Shown here: positions 1 to 6,718 of the stretch, in pieces
Numbering within the stretch: position 1 is the stretch's first letter
Layout: every line of letters begins with the position of its first letter
Source of the DNA: JACPRB01 sp964468745
GTDB taxonomy: Bacteria; Planctomycetota; MHYJ01; JACPRB01
Assembly (NCBI GenBank): GCA_964468745.1
Contig: CAYXVY010000260.1
Coordinates: forward strand, 1-22,196
Direction: 5' to 3'
Length of the DNA: 22,196 bases
Made by a program: the position numbers and the translations under genes
Notes under the pieces: generated by a model
The model's input: only the letters and a program-made list of their open reading frames with translations
Database searches by the model: none
Told to the model about the DNA's origin: nothing

Positions 1-611
1 CCCTCGACCACCACGACCGTCCCGCCGGCCCGCTCGACGACCTGCGCGTCGTCCGTCGCGTCCGCTTTGCCGTGCCCGCCGGCGTACGCGAGGGCGAGCA
101 CGCGTCGCCGGAAGCCCTGGGGTGTCTGGGCGCTCCACAGCACGGATCGATCCGGCGTCTCGACCACGCGGTCCCCTTTCCCTACCTTCTTTATAGTGTC
201 TCGCGTGCGCATGGCCGGGATCGCCGCGCCGTTCTTCCACGCCGCCCCGGCCACGCGGGCGATGATCGCCGCGGAAACGAAGGGGCGGGCGGAGTCGTGA
301 ACGAGGACGACGTCCGATTCGGCGTCGCTGAGGGTGAGCCCCCGCAGGACCGAGTCCTGTCGTCGGGCGCCGCCGGCAACCACCTTTGTCACGCCTGCAT
401 GGGCGAGTGCGGGGCCGAGCTTGCGCCAGACTGCCGCGACCCGACCGGGGGGCAGGACGAGGATCACTTCGCGGACGCTCTTCGCTTGCGCGAAGGCCTC
501 TATAGAGTAGAGGAGGAGGGGGCGGCCTCCCAACGCCAGGAGGGCCTTCGGGGTTTTTGAGCCCATGCGACGTCCTTCGCCTGCCGCGAGAACGATGGCC
601 GAGATGCGCAT
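1..611 (-). CDS. ispD: 2-C-methyl-D-erythritol 4-phosphate cytidylyltransferase, C-terminus cut by window edge
   Basis: IspD joins CTP to methylerythritol 4-phosphate in the cytosol, step three of the MEP isoprenoid pathway. Reading the minus strand from ATG at 611 gives 203 codons with no stop before the edge; the family is usually about 225-235 residues, so roughly 25 are missing. Visible family motifs are the N-terminal nucleotide-binding stretch AAGEGRRMGSKTPKALL (residues 9-25), GGARRQDSV (80-88), VHDSARPFV (104-112), TPQGF (163-167) and ATDDA (185-189). The family usually has VHDAARP, so Ser replaces Ala, a mild change. No Shine-Dalgarno is seen. A TACTAT -10-like hexamer ends 8 nt before the ATG, so the mRNA may be leaderless. 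It diverges from the MBL gene across a repetitive hairpin. The identification is firm. Confidence 0.95.
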   Translation of the reverse strand, partial: MRISAIVLAAGEGRRMGSKTPKALLALGGRPLLLYSIEAFAQAKSVREVILVLPPGRVAAVWRKLGPALAHAGVTKVVAGGARRQDSVLRGLTLSDAESDVVLVHDSARPFVSAAIIARVAGAAWKNGAAIPAMRTRDTIKKVGKGDRVVETPDRSVLWSAQTPQGFRRRVLALAYAGGHGKADATDDAQVVERAGGTVVVVE

Positions 612-619
612 GGGGTGCG

Positions 620-625
620 ATAGTA
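620..625 (-). promoter_or_regulatory. Possible -10 element for ispD
   Basis: On the minus strand the hexamer TACTAT lies 8 nt upstream of the ispD ATG. I see no convincing -35 hexamer at 16-18 nt. If used, transcription would begin at or next to the start codon. Weak evidence. Confidence 0.3.
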
Positions 626-627
626 AA

Positions 628-718
628 GATGAGAGAGGCAAGATGAAAGATGAAAGATGAAAGATGAGAGCCGGACTCAGTCCTCTCCGGTCTTTCATCT
701 ATGATCTTCGATCTTTCA
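628..718. repeat. Heptamer-phased imperfect hairpin (island 1)
   Basis: This 91-nt block divides into thirteen 7-nt units. The left arm has GATGAGA at 628 and 663 and GATGAAA at 642, 649 and 656. The right arm has TCTTTCA at 691 and 712, TCTATGA at 698 and TCTTCGA at 705. GATGAAA and TCTTTCA are reverse complements after rotation, so the arms pair: 656-664 pairs perfectly with 691-699, and 647-664 with 691-708 at 16 of 18 positions. An inner stem CCGGA (671-675)/TCCGG (686-690) closes a 10-nt loop. It fills the gap between ispD and the MBL gene and is purine-rich on one arm. No T-tract follows, so it is not a classical terminator. Its function is unknown. Confidence 0.85.
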
Positions 719-783
719 CCGTTCTTGACAGCACCTTGCTCCTTCCGTACTTTTGGTGGGCTTTGGCGACCGCGGCGAAAGGT

Positions 784-1674
784 ATGAAGGTCAAATTCTG
801 GGGGGTGCGGGGGTCGATCCCGTGTCCGGGCCCGGAAACCGCCCGCTTTGGCGGCAACACGTCGTGCATCGAGATCATCGACGGCACCGATGTGGTCGTG
901 CTCGATGCCGGCACCGGCATCCGCGAACTGGGCTTGGAACTCATCAAGCAGAAGGAGCCGCTCCGCGTGCACCTCCTGCTCACCCACACGCACTGGGATC
1001 ACATTCAAGGTTTCCCGTTCTTCTCGCCGATATATTTTCCGGGCAACGAGATCATCGTCTACGGCCCCCGGGCGCTCGAGAAGTCGCTCGAAGACGCGCT
1101 CATGGTCCAGATGCAGTACGCCTACTTCCCGGTGCGCGGCGTGGAACTCGCCGCGAAGTTCAAATTCCGGGAGCTCGACGAGGAGACCTTCGACATCGGC
1201 GGCCTGAAGGTCACCACGAAGTCGATGAATCACCCGATCCGCGTCCTCGCGTACAAGTTCACCGACGGGAAGCGGACGGGCCTCTACACGGGGGACAACG
1301 AGCCGTATTACGACGTGCTCGACGGCAAGACCGGCCGGCAGGACACGAGCACACACCGTCGCGCCGAGTTCATCAAGGACTGCAATGATCGGGTCGCCGA
1401 CTACGTGAAGGGAACGGACCTGTTCATAGCCGACTCGCAGTACACCGACGAGGAGTACGAGACCAAGCGCGGCTGGGGGCACAGCTCGATCGGCTATGTG
1501 CTCGAACTGGCGGCGAGGACGCAGGTCAAGCACGTCGCTCTGTTCCACCACGAACCGACGCACGACGACAAGCAGCTCGACGTCATCGAAAAGCAGGCGA
1601 TCGCCAAGGGCAAGAAGCTGGCGCCGAAGATGAAGGTCACGATGGCGCGCGAGGGAGACGTGGTAGCCGTGTAG
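784..1674 (+). CDS. MBL-fold metallo-hydrolase (PhnP / class II phosphodiesterase-like)
   Basis: A 296-residue metallo-beta-lactamase-fold hydrolase, cytosolic with no signal peptide. The zinc-site motif HTHWDH is at residues 68-73. Further probable metal ligands are H150 (MNHP), D171 (YTGDNE) and H256 (FHHEPTHDD); D217 (FIADSQYTDEEY) and GWGHSS (230-235) are also conserved-looking. The opening MKVKFWGVRGSIPCPGP is the usual N-terminus of this group, which fixes the start at 784. The frame is open back to 664, but that would place the N-terminus inside the hairpin repeat. The substrate cannot be told from sequence. Related proteins are annotated as phosphodiesterases or phosphoribosyl cyclic phosphodiesterases and sometimes accompany signalling domains. 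It faces gspK tail to tail. The fold is certain; the role is unknown. Confidence 0.9.
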   Translation: MKVKFWGVRGSIPCPGPETARFGGNTSCIEIIDGTDVVVLDAGTGIRELGLELIKQKEPLRVHLLLTHTHWDHIQGFPFFSPIYFPGNEIIVYGPRALEKSLEDALMVQMQYAYFPVRGVELAAKFKFRELDEETFDIGGLKVTTKSMNHPIRVLAYKFTDGKRTGLYTGDNEPYYDVLDGKTGRQDTSTHRRAEFIKDCNDRVADYVKGTDLFIADSQYTDEEYETKRGWGHSSIGYVLELAARTQVKHVALFHHEPTHDDKQLDVIEKQAIAKGKKLAPKMKVTMAREGDVVAV

Positions 1675-1680
1675 TTTTGT

Positions 1681-1737
1681 GTGATGAGTTGTGGGTCGTG
1701 AGTCGAACCTCAAAACTCAAAACCCATCACTCATCAC
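1681..1737. repeat. Heptamer-phased imperfect hairpin (island 2) between convergent genes
   Basis: Eight 7-nt units follow one another from 1681. The first four begin with GT (GTGATGA, GTTGTGG, GTCGTGA, GTCGAAC) and the next four begin with CTC or CCC (CTCAAAA twice at 1709 and 1716, CCCATCA, CTCATCA). The ends form an inverted repeat: GTGATGAGT at 1681 pairs perfectly with ACTCATCAC at 1729, and the stem extends to 14 of 16 positions. An inner TGAGT (1699-1703)/ACTCA (1715-1719) can also pair. It starts 7 nt after the MBL stop codon and overlaps the 3' end of gspK. It could act as a bidirectional transcription end, but no T-run is present on either side. Confidence 0.8.
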
Positions 1738-2716
1738 GCGGTGGCTTGATGGCCTTGGCCTCTGTTTCCCGCTGTTGAGCCACGAGGGACATGGACACGC
1801 CACCTTGTTGTCCGGCTGCGCGGGTCACGACGTAGAGCCACTGCTTGACGACGGCGCCCGTCTCGCTGCGGACGCGGATCTCGAACGCCGGCGCCACGAC
1901 GGTCAGGCGCGGCGTGATTCGCGTCAGGAGCTGCGAACTCATCCCGTCGACCTGTGACAGCTCCTGCACATTCTTGAAGTGCTGCCACTCCCCGTCGGCG
2001 GAGCGGCGGGTGCGGTGCGCGACGATCGCGGCTGCGAGCTGCGGCGTCACCTCGTCGTCCAGCGCGGTCAGGATCTCTTCGGGGGCGGTGTTGACGTTGA
2101 TGAGACCCGATGCGGGCGCCGCGGCCAGCTGCGGCCAGATCGTGACGAACGGGCGCAGCGCCCGGTGCGAGTCGTCGCCGTACAGGACCTCGCGGGTGAG
2201 TCCGTCGATGCGATCGAGTTCGTCGAGCGTGGACATGCGGGCGTTTCTGGCGCCTGCTTCGAAGTCGCCGCTCGTGTCGGTGTCCTGGTAATCGAGAATG
2301 CGGTCCGCGATCTCGGCGGGGTGATTGAGCGTGACGAGCAGCCGGCGCAGAACCGCGAGGAGCGCGGTGTTCGCCTCGCCCTTGTCGTTCACGAGTTGCG
2401 CGAGATTGATGCGTGAGCCGGCGTCCTGCATGAGAACGCCGACGGCCGTCGGGCCCAGGAGGATCGCCTGCGGCTTGGCCCAGAGTTCGTTCACGCTGTC
2501 GAGCTCGGTGCCGCGCTCGTAGTCGGCGAGAAGGTGCAGCTTCGCCTGCTCGTATCCGGCGCGCACGCCGTACGAATTGCGCAGGTCACCGGTCGCGTTT
2601 TCCGCAACGGTGCGGTTGTGCGCGGCGGAGATCACCATCTGGCCGACGATGACGATCAAGATCGCCAGCACGAGCACGGCGACGAGGAGGGCGATTCCAC
2701 GATCTTTACGGTGCAC
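1727..2716 (-). CDS. gspK: Type II secretion minor pseudopilin GspK
   Basis: GspK sits at the tip of the type II secretion pseudopilus with the GspI and GspJ pseudopilins. The 329-residue product begins with a short basic leader and a class III (prepilin) signal, RKDRG followed by IALLVAVLVLAILIVIVGQM; cleavage is expected after G7. The mature residue 5 is Val, in line with GspK being the pseudopilin that lacks Glu5. The remainder contains GspK-like features: RINLAQLVND, repeated helix-hairpin-like MSTLDELDRIDGL (residues about 160-172) and LINVNTAPEEILTAL (about 205-219). The start is GTG at 2716, the first start after an in-frame TGA, with a weak GAAG 7 nt ahead. The last codons and stop lie in the hairpin repeat. 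No other gsp genes are in the window. Confidence 0.87.
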   Translation of the reverse strand: MHRKDRGIALLVAVLVLAILIVIVGQMVISAAHNRTVAENATGDLRNSYGVRAGYEQAKLHLLADYERGTELDSVNELWAKPQAILLGPTAVGVLMQDAGSRINLAQLVNDKGEANTALLAVLRRLLVTLNHPAEIADRILDYQDTDTSGDFEAGARNARMSTLDELDRIDGLTREVLYGDDSHRALRPFVTIWPQLAAAPASGLINVNTAPEEILTALDDEVTPQLAAAIVAHRTRRSADGEWQHFKNVQELSQVDGMSSQLLTRITPRLTVVAPAFEIRVRSETGAVVKQWLYVVTRAAGQQGGVSMSLVAQQRETEAKAIKPPRDE

Positions 2717-2768
2717 GATTCTTCAACGATTCGCGGGGATGCACGGTTTGACTCCCCCGGCGAATTCC

Positions 2769-2796
2769 TTGACTCAATTTCCGCATGTGCTAAAGT
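2769..2796 (+). promoter_or_regulatory. Probable sigma70-type promoter of the coiled-coil lipoprotein gene
   Basis: TTGACT (2769-2774), a 16-nt spacer and TAAAGT (2791-2796) stand 37 nt before the ATG. A second TTGACTC lies 21 bp upstream at 2748-2754, a direct repeat on the same helix face that could serve as a second -35 or an activator site. The surroundings are locally AT-richer than the coding sequence. Confidence 0.55.
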
Positions 2797-2833
2797 CTTT
2801 CGTTCAGTCCTTTGGCGCTACTGGGAGGATTCT

Positions 2834-4420
2834 ATGCGGCGACTCGTCGGCAGTGGCCTCGCGGCTGCGGTCGCGTTCTCGATGCTCGCGTGCGATACGC
2901 TGAATTTCCGCGAAAACCAGTACATCGGGATTCGCGATTACTCGATCGATCCGTCGGCGAAATTCGAGAGGGTCGAGCTGACCGATCTCGTGACGAATCC
3001 GACGCACGCTTCGCACGTCGAGTTCGAGGCCATTTTCCGTCAGCGAGACGAGACGATCTGGGCGCCGTTCTTCACGATCTTCACGCCTGAGAAGTATTGC
3101 TCGTTCTCCGTGTGGCCGTCGGACGCGAGGCTCTGGGAGGCGTCGGCGCGCATTTCGTACGTGCCCACGCTTTTCATCGACAAGTACCACAACCCCGATT
3201 TCAACATCTACCTCAACCTGCGCAAGGCCGAGCGCGTGTGGGTGAAGGGCATCGTTCAGAGCGACTTCCAGCGCCGGCCGTGGATCATGGTGTTGAGCAT
3301 CCGGTCCATCGGTGGCCTCGCGTACTCGGAGGACTCGCTGGGTTCGCTGCTTGCGGGCATCGTCGATACGGATGAGGGAAGACACGCCAGCGCGATTCGC
3401 CTCCTCGAGGAGGCGCTGACGGGGACGCTCGCCGATGCGGGCAGGCTCGCCGCGTATCAGCGCCTTGCGTGGCTGTGGGAGTCGCGCGCCGCGACGACGA
3501 AGAATCCGGAGGACTGGGGCCGCGCGCGCAGCAACTACGACCAGGTGATACAGCTGGATCCGGCCGATACGTCGGCGCGGGAAGGCGCGGGACGCTGCGA
3601 TCGCGCCTACGAGCGCCAGGGCGCGGGCCAGCAACCCCCGCCGGGACCGTGGAAGAAGGCGGCCGCGGGAGGCGCGAGTGAGTCGTCGGTCCGCGGGCCC
3701 AGCGACGCGGTGCTCGTCGAGTGGAAGGCGAAGTACGACGAGGCGGTTGCCGCGCGTTCGAGGTCGGACGTGATGGCGGCCGACGCGAAGGCGGCGCGCG
3801 AAAAGGCGGAGATGACGGGCGCGGATGCGAATCGCCGCGCGGAGGCCGCCCAGAAGGCGGCAGCGGACGCGCAGACGGCCGCCGACGCGGCGCAGCTCAA
3901 GTCGCAGAACGACATGAAGATGGCGCAGCAGCAGCTCCAGGATGCCACGGCGGCGCGCGACAAGGTGCAGGCCGAGATGGACGACGTGCGCAAGCAGATG
4001 TCCGCCGGAGGCGATGCGACGAAGATCCTCGGCGACAAGGTCACGGCCCTCGAGGGCGAAAAGGCGAAGCTCGACGAGAGCGTGAAGGCACTCACGACGG
4101 AGCGCGACGAACTGAAGGCGAAAGCCGCGGCAGCCGTGCCGCCGGGCGGCGACGAAGAGCTCAAGAAGCAGCTCGCCGCGAAAGAGGATGAGGTCAAGAA
4201 GCAGGTCGAAGAGCTCGGCAAGCTGAAAATGGAGCGCGACGATCTCGCCAAGAAGCTGGCGGAAGCGCCGGCCGGCGGGGACGAGGCGCTGAAGAAGCAG
4301 GTCGCCGAGAAGGACCAGCAGATCGCGGACAAGGACAAGGAAATCACCGGACAGAAGGAAACGATCGAGAACCAGAAGGAAGTCATCAAGAAGCTCCAGG
4401 AGGAGCTCCAGAAGAAGTAA
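2834..4420 (+). CDS. Lipoprotein with TPR-like segment and long C-terminal coiled coil
   Basis: A 528-residue exported lipoprotein of unknown function. A signal peptide ends in a lipobox SMLAC with the acylated Cys at 20. Residues 21-165 form a domain I do not recognise. Residues about 175-262 look like one or two TPR helices (RHASAIRLLEEAL, ARSNYDQVIQLDPAD). A Gly/Pro-rich linker (263-290) follows. From about 292 to the end it is almost pure charged coiled coil, broken by GGD turns at 393, 438 and 481; the segments after 438 and 481 are near-duplicates (GGDEELKKQLAAKEDE and GGDEALKKQVAEKDQQ). The start at 2834 is supported by GGGAGG 5 nt upstream, although the frame is open further upstream. 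The phosphoesterase gene starts 6 nt after the stop, suggesting an operon. The product may span the periplasm. Confidence 0.85.
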   Translation: MRRLVGSGLAAAVAFSMLACDTLNFRENQYIGIRDYSIDPSAKFERVELTDLVTNPTHASHVEFEAIFRQRDETIWAPFFTIFTPEKYCSFSVWPSDARLWEASARISYVPTLFIDKYHNPDFNIYLNLRKAERVWVKGIVQSDFQRRPWIMVLSIRSIGGLAYSEDSLGSLLAGIVDTDEGRHASAIRLLEEALTGTLADAGRLAAYQRLAWLWESRAATTKNPEDWGRARSNYDQVIQLDPADTSAREGAGRCDRAYERQGAGQQPPPGPWKKAAAGGASESSVRGPSDAVLVEWKAKYDEAVAARSRSDVMAADAKAAREKAEMTGADANRRAEAAQKAAADAQTAADAAQLKSQNDMKMAQQQLQDATAARDKVQAEMDDVRKQMSAGGDATKILGDKVTALEGEKAKLDESVKALTTERDELKAKAAAAVPPGGDEELKKQLAAKEDEVKKQVEELGKLKMERDDLAKKLAEAPAGGDEALKKQVAEKDQQIADKDKEITGQKETIENQKEVIKKLQEELQKK

Positions 4421-4426
4421 TCAGCA

Positions 4427-5395
4427 GTGCCGTGGTCGTCGTGGGTCGTCGTCGTTTCGCTTCTCGCTCTTCCTCTGGGCGCCGTCATCGTCCTCGTTTC
4501 GCGCGTATGGCATGCGTACGCGCGTCGCACGGGGCTCGTGAAAGGGACTGCGCGAAGGATCGAGCGCCCGTGGGTGTGGCGCACGGCGGCGGGCATGCTC
4601 GTCGCCATGACTGCGACGACGCTTTACGCGCGGTACGTCGAGCCTGACTGGGTCCAGACGACGCGGACGGAGATCGCGGTGCCTCGTCCCGTCTGCGGCA
4701 AGCCGCGCTTTCGCATCGTCCACTTGAGCGATCTGCACCTCGATCGCTTTGGGGCGCGCGAGAAGTCCGTCGTCGAGGCTGTGCGCGCCGCGACGCCGCA
4801 CCTCATCGTGCTGACGGGCGACTACATCGGTTCGCGCGCGGCAGAGGAGGACTTCGTCGCGTTCCTGCGCGAGTTGAAGGCGCCGCTCGGCGTGGTGGGG
4901 ATCGGGGGGCACTGGGACGCGAAGTGGCCGGTGCCGGATCTGTTTGCGCGCGCGGGCGCGCGCTACCTGCGCGACGACTACCTGCGCATCGACGGCGACA
5001 GTGGCGCGCCGCTGCTGATCGTCGGCCACGATATTCATCCGGGGCGCACGCTGGCGGAGCTGCTCGAGGGCGCCTCGGAAGACGTCTATCGTCTGTACCT
5101 CAGTCACTCGCCCGATTCTGTCGGTGAGCTCGCCCGCGCGCGCGCCGATCTATTCCTGTGCGGGCACACCCACGGCGGGCAGGTCCGGCTCCCGTTCTAC
5201 GGGGCGATTGCGACGATGACCCAGTCTGGCAAGCGATACGAGCAGGGCCTGTATTTGCTGAAGGCGCCGGTCACGGCGAACTCGGCGGGAACGGCGATGT
5301 ACGTAAACCGCGGCATTGGCACGTTTCCGGCCGTACCGCTGAGGCTGCTTGCCCGCCCCGAAGTGGCCGTCCTCGAACTCGTCGCGCGGCGGTAG
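4427..5395 (+). CDS. Membrane-anchored calcineurin-like metallophosphoesterase (YkuE/YaeI/LpxG type)
   Basis: This 322-residue protein has two N-terminal hydrophobic segments (about 6-26 and 52-68) and then a metallophosphoesterase domain with SDLHLD (101-106), LTGDY (129-133), GGHWD (160-164), SHSPD (226-230) and CGHTHGGQ (245-252). VNRGIGT (293-299) is typical of the YkuE/YaeI group, which includes LpxG, the lipid A pathway UDP-2,3-diacylglucosamine hydrolase of Chlamydia. A lipid pyrophosphate substrate is therefore possible but unproven. The metal-binding motif is usually GNHD; here Gly replaces Asn and a Trp is inserted, which may alter activity. The GTG start is 6 nt after the preceding stop. 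ATG at 4607 would lose the membrane segments. It converges on the next gene with 9 nt between the stops. Confidence 0.85.
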   Translation: MPWSSWVVVVSLLALPLGAVIVLVSRVWHAYARRTGLVKGTARRIERPWVWRTAAGMLVAMTATTLYARYVEPDWVQTTRTEIAVPRPVCGKPRFRIVHLSDLHLDRFGAREKSVVEAVRAATPHLIVLTGDYIGSRAAEEDFVAFLRELKAPLGVVGIGGHWDAKWPVPDLFARAGARYLRDDYLRIDGDSGAPLLIVGHDIHPGRTLAELLEGASEDVYRLYLSHSPDSVGELARARADLFLCGHTHGGQVRLPFYGAIATMTQSGKRYEQGLYLLKAPVTANSAGTAMYVNRGIGTFPAVPLRLLARPEVAVLELVARR

Positions 5396-5404
5396 CGGAG
5401 AAGC

Positions 5405-5830
5405 CTAGTCGCGCTGGCCCTGGCGCACCTCGCCGATGAGGCGCAGTTTCTTCTCTTCGACCACGAGATCGTGACGCGCCAGCAGCAGCGGGTAGTGATA
5501 GACGCTCTGCGTATACGTCGAGAGCAGCTGCACGCGCTCGCGAAGCTTTGCCGCGCGCGCCTGCGAGTCGCGCTCGACCGCGGTCAGCTCCGCGGGCCCG
5601 GACTTTTCGAGGACGTGCGCGCGCCACGCGTCGAGATTCGGGTCGAGGTCCTTCGCGTCGGGATGCGTCGGGCCGTGCCACGGCTTGATGAGCTCGCGCT
5701 CGAGTTCAGTCAGTCGATCCTCTTCTTCCGTGAGCCGCCGTTGCATGTCGGACGTGTCGAACGGGTTGTCGTAACTGCCGCATCCCGGGATCGCGGCCGC
5801 GGTCGCCAGCACGAGCAGCATGCGTTTCAT
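5405..5830 (-). CDS. Small lipoprotein, function unknown
   Basis: A 141-residue protein with an N-terminal lysine/arginine, a hydrophobic stretch and a lipobox AAIPGC giving an acylated Cys at residue 17. I do not recognise the mature part. It is mostly helical and charged, with a probable short coiled coil at 30-50 (RRLTEEEDRLTELEREL) and further helix at 85-110. Its ATG overlaps the TGA of the upstream nucleotidyltransferase in an ATGA junction, so the two are probably translated together. A link to surface polysaccharide or envelope assembly is suggested only by that neighbour. The TAG stop lies 9 nt from the convergent phosphoesterase stop, leaving no room for a terminator. Confidence 0.8.
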   Translation of the reverse strand: MKRMLLVLATAAAIPGCGSYDNPFDTSDMQRRLTEEEDRLTELERELIKPWHGPTHPDAKDLDPNLDAWRAHVLEKSGPAELTAVERDSQARAAKLRERVQLLSTYTQSVYHYPLLLARHDLVVEEKKLRLIGEVRQGQRD

Positions 5831-6624
5831 TTCTTCCTGCCCCCAGACATTCGCTTGGACGGAGCCTTTTTCTTCGGGCCCTTACCCCGCGCCTCGAAGA
5901 GATCGTTCGCCTGATTGTAGCTGTCGATGTCGCCGATGTCGTACCACTCGCCCGCGATGGGGAACGCGAAGACCGGCACCTGCTGGTGCAACCACGCGAT
6001 GAAATGCCCGGGGGCGTCCTTGTTGTGCCCCTCTCCAAGATACTGACGCATCATCGTCGCGTGTTCTTTCGCGAAGTAATAAAGCCCGATCGCGATGAGG
6101 GTGCTCTGCGGGACGGGGGGCTTCTCTTCGAAATCGGTCACGCGCCCCTTCTTGTCGATCTGCACGACGCCGTAGAGGGACGCGCGTTCCCGGTTCCCGA
6201 GGTCCTTCACCGCCACCACCGAGCCTTTGCGGTCGCGCCCGAGCTTGACGAGATCGGTCAGCGGAAATTCGAAGAGGTTGTCGCCGGCGATGACCAGGAG
6301 CTCGTCGTCGATCTTGGCGTTGCGGACGACGAAGTCCATGTCGCCGATGGCTCCGAGCCGGTCGTCGTTCGACGTCGTCATGTCGTCGAAGATCTCGATC
6401 GGAACCCGGGTCTTTCCGAGCTCGCTTTTCCAGTTGTAGTAGTGCGACGTGAATCGGTGGTTCGTGACGACGTAGATGCAATCGACGCCCGGCACCTTCA
6501 TGACGGAATCGCAGATGCGCTGGAGGATCGGAATCCCTCCGACGGGCAGCAGCGGCTTGGGGCGCTCGCGCGTGAGCGGGTACAGGCGCGTCGCGTAGCC
6601 GGCACCCAGGAGGATGCACTTCAT
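5827..6624 (-). CDS. Sugar-1-phosphate nucleotidyltransferase family protein
   Basis: A 265-residue enzyme that would transfer a nucleotidyl group from an NTP to a sugar phosphate in the cytosol. The NTP-binding signature GAGYATRLYPLT is at 7-18 and RPKPLLPVGG at 21-30 carries the activator/substrate Lys. AGDN (113-116) holds the metal Asp, FEEKP is at 165-169 and EWYDIGDIDSY at 226-236. These match the RmlA/GlmU-N-like family, but residue-level substrate choice (glucose, mannose, GlcNAc; dTTP or UTP) cannot be read. The C-terminus ends in a Lys/Arg-rich tail (248-265) not expected in RmlA. A good Shine-Dalgarno AAGGAG (6634-6639) precedes the ATG by 9 nt, with a promoter further upstream. 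The small lipoprotein follows by a 4-nt overlap. Confidence 0.88.
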   Translation of the reverse strand: MKCILLGAGYATRLYPLTRERPKPLLPVGGIPILQRICDSVMKVPGVDCIYVVTNHRFTSHYYNWKSELGKTRVPIEIFDDMTTSNDDRLGAIGDMDFVVRNAKIDDELLVIAGDNLFEFPLTDLVKLGRDRKGSVVAVKDLGNRERASLYGVVQIDKKGRVTDFEEKPPVPQSTLIAIGLYYFAKEHATMMRQYLGEGHNKDAPGHFIAWLHQQVPVFAFPIAGEWYDIGDIDSYNQANDLFEARGKGPKKKAPSKRMSGGRKK

Positions 6625-6689
6625 CCCGTCGGACTCCTTCAGGAATCCCGGACGCCCGAGCGGGGGTCTGACGGGATTCGTCGCGGCGC

Positions 6690-6718
6690 ATTATAGCCCT
6701 GCGTTGTTGATCGTCCAA
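6690..6718 (-). promoter_or_regulatory. Promoter of the nucleotidyltransferase-lipoprotein operon
   Basis: On the minus strand TTGGAC (6718-6713), a 17-nt spacer and a perfect TATAAT (6695-6690) precede the gene. The predicted transcript has a leader of about 60 nt carrying AAGGAG. Its -35 region is interleaved with the oppositely directed promoter at 6704-6732. Confidence 0.6.

Noticed and set aside
628..718. CRISPR array in the repetitive islands
   Set aside because: Units are 7 nt with no spacers, and there are no cas genes in the window.
664..783. N-terminal extension of the MBL gene from ATG 664
   Set aside because: It would translate the hairpin repeat into 40 unconserved residues, while MKVKFWGVRGSIP at 784 is the family's normal start.
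1681..1737. Classical Rho-independent terminator
   Set aside because: A stem exists but is AT-mixed and imperfect, and no T-run follows on either strand.
3607..4608. 333-residue serine-rich frame on the minus strand
   Set aside because: It is the complement of the lipoprotein's coiled-coil codons; the plus strand has a lipobox, a Shine-Dalgarno and coherent heptads.
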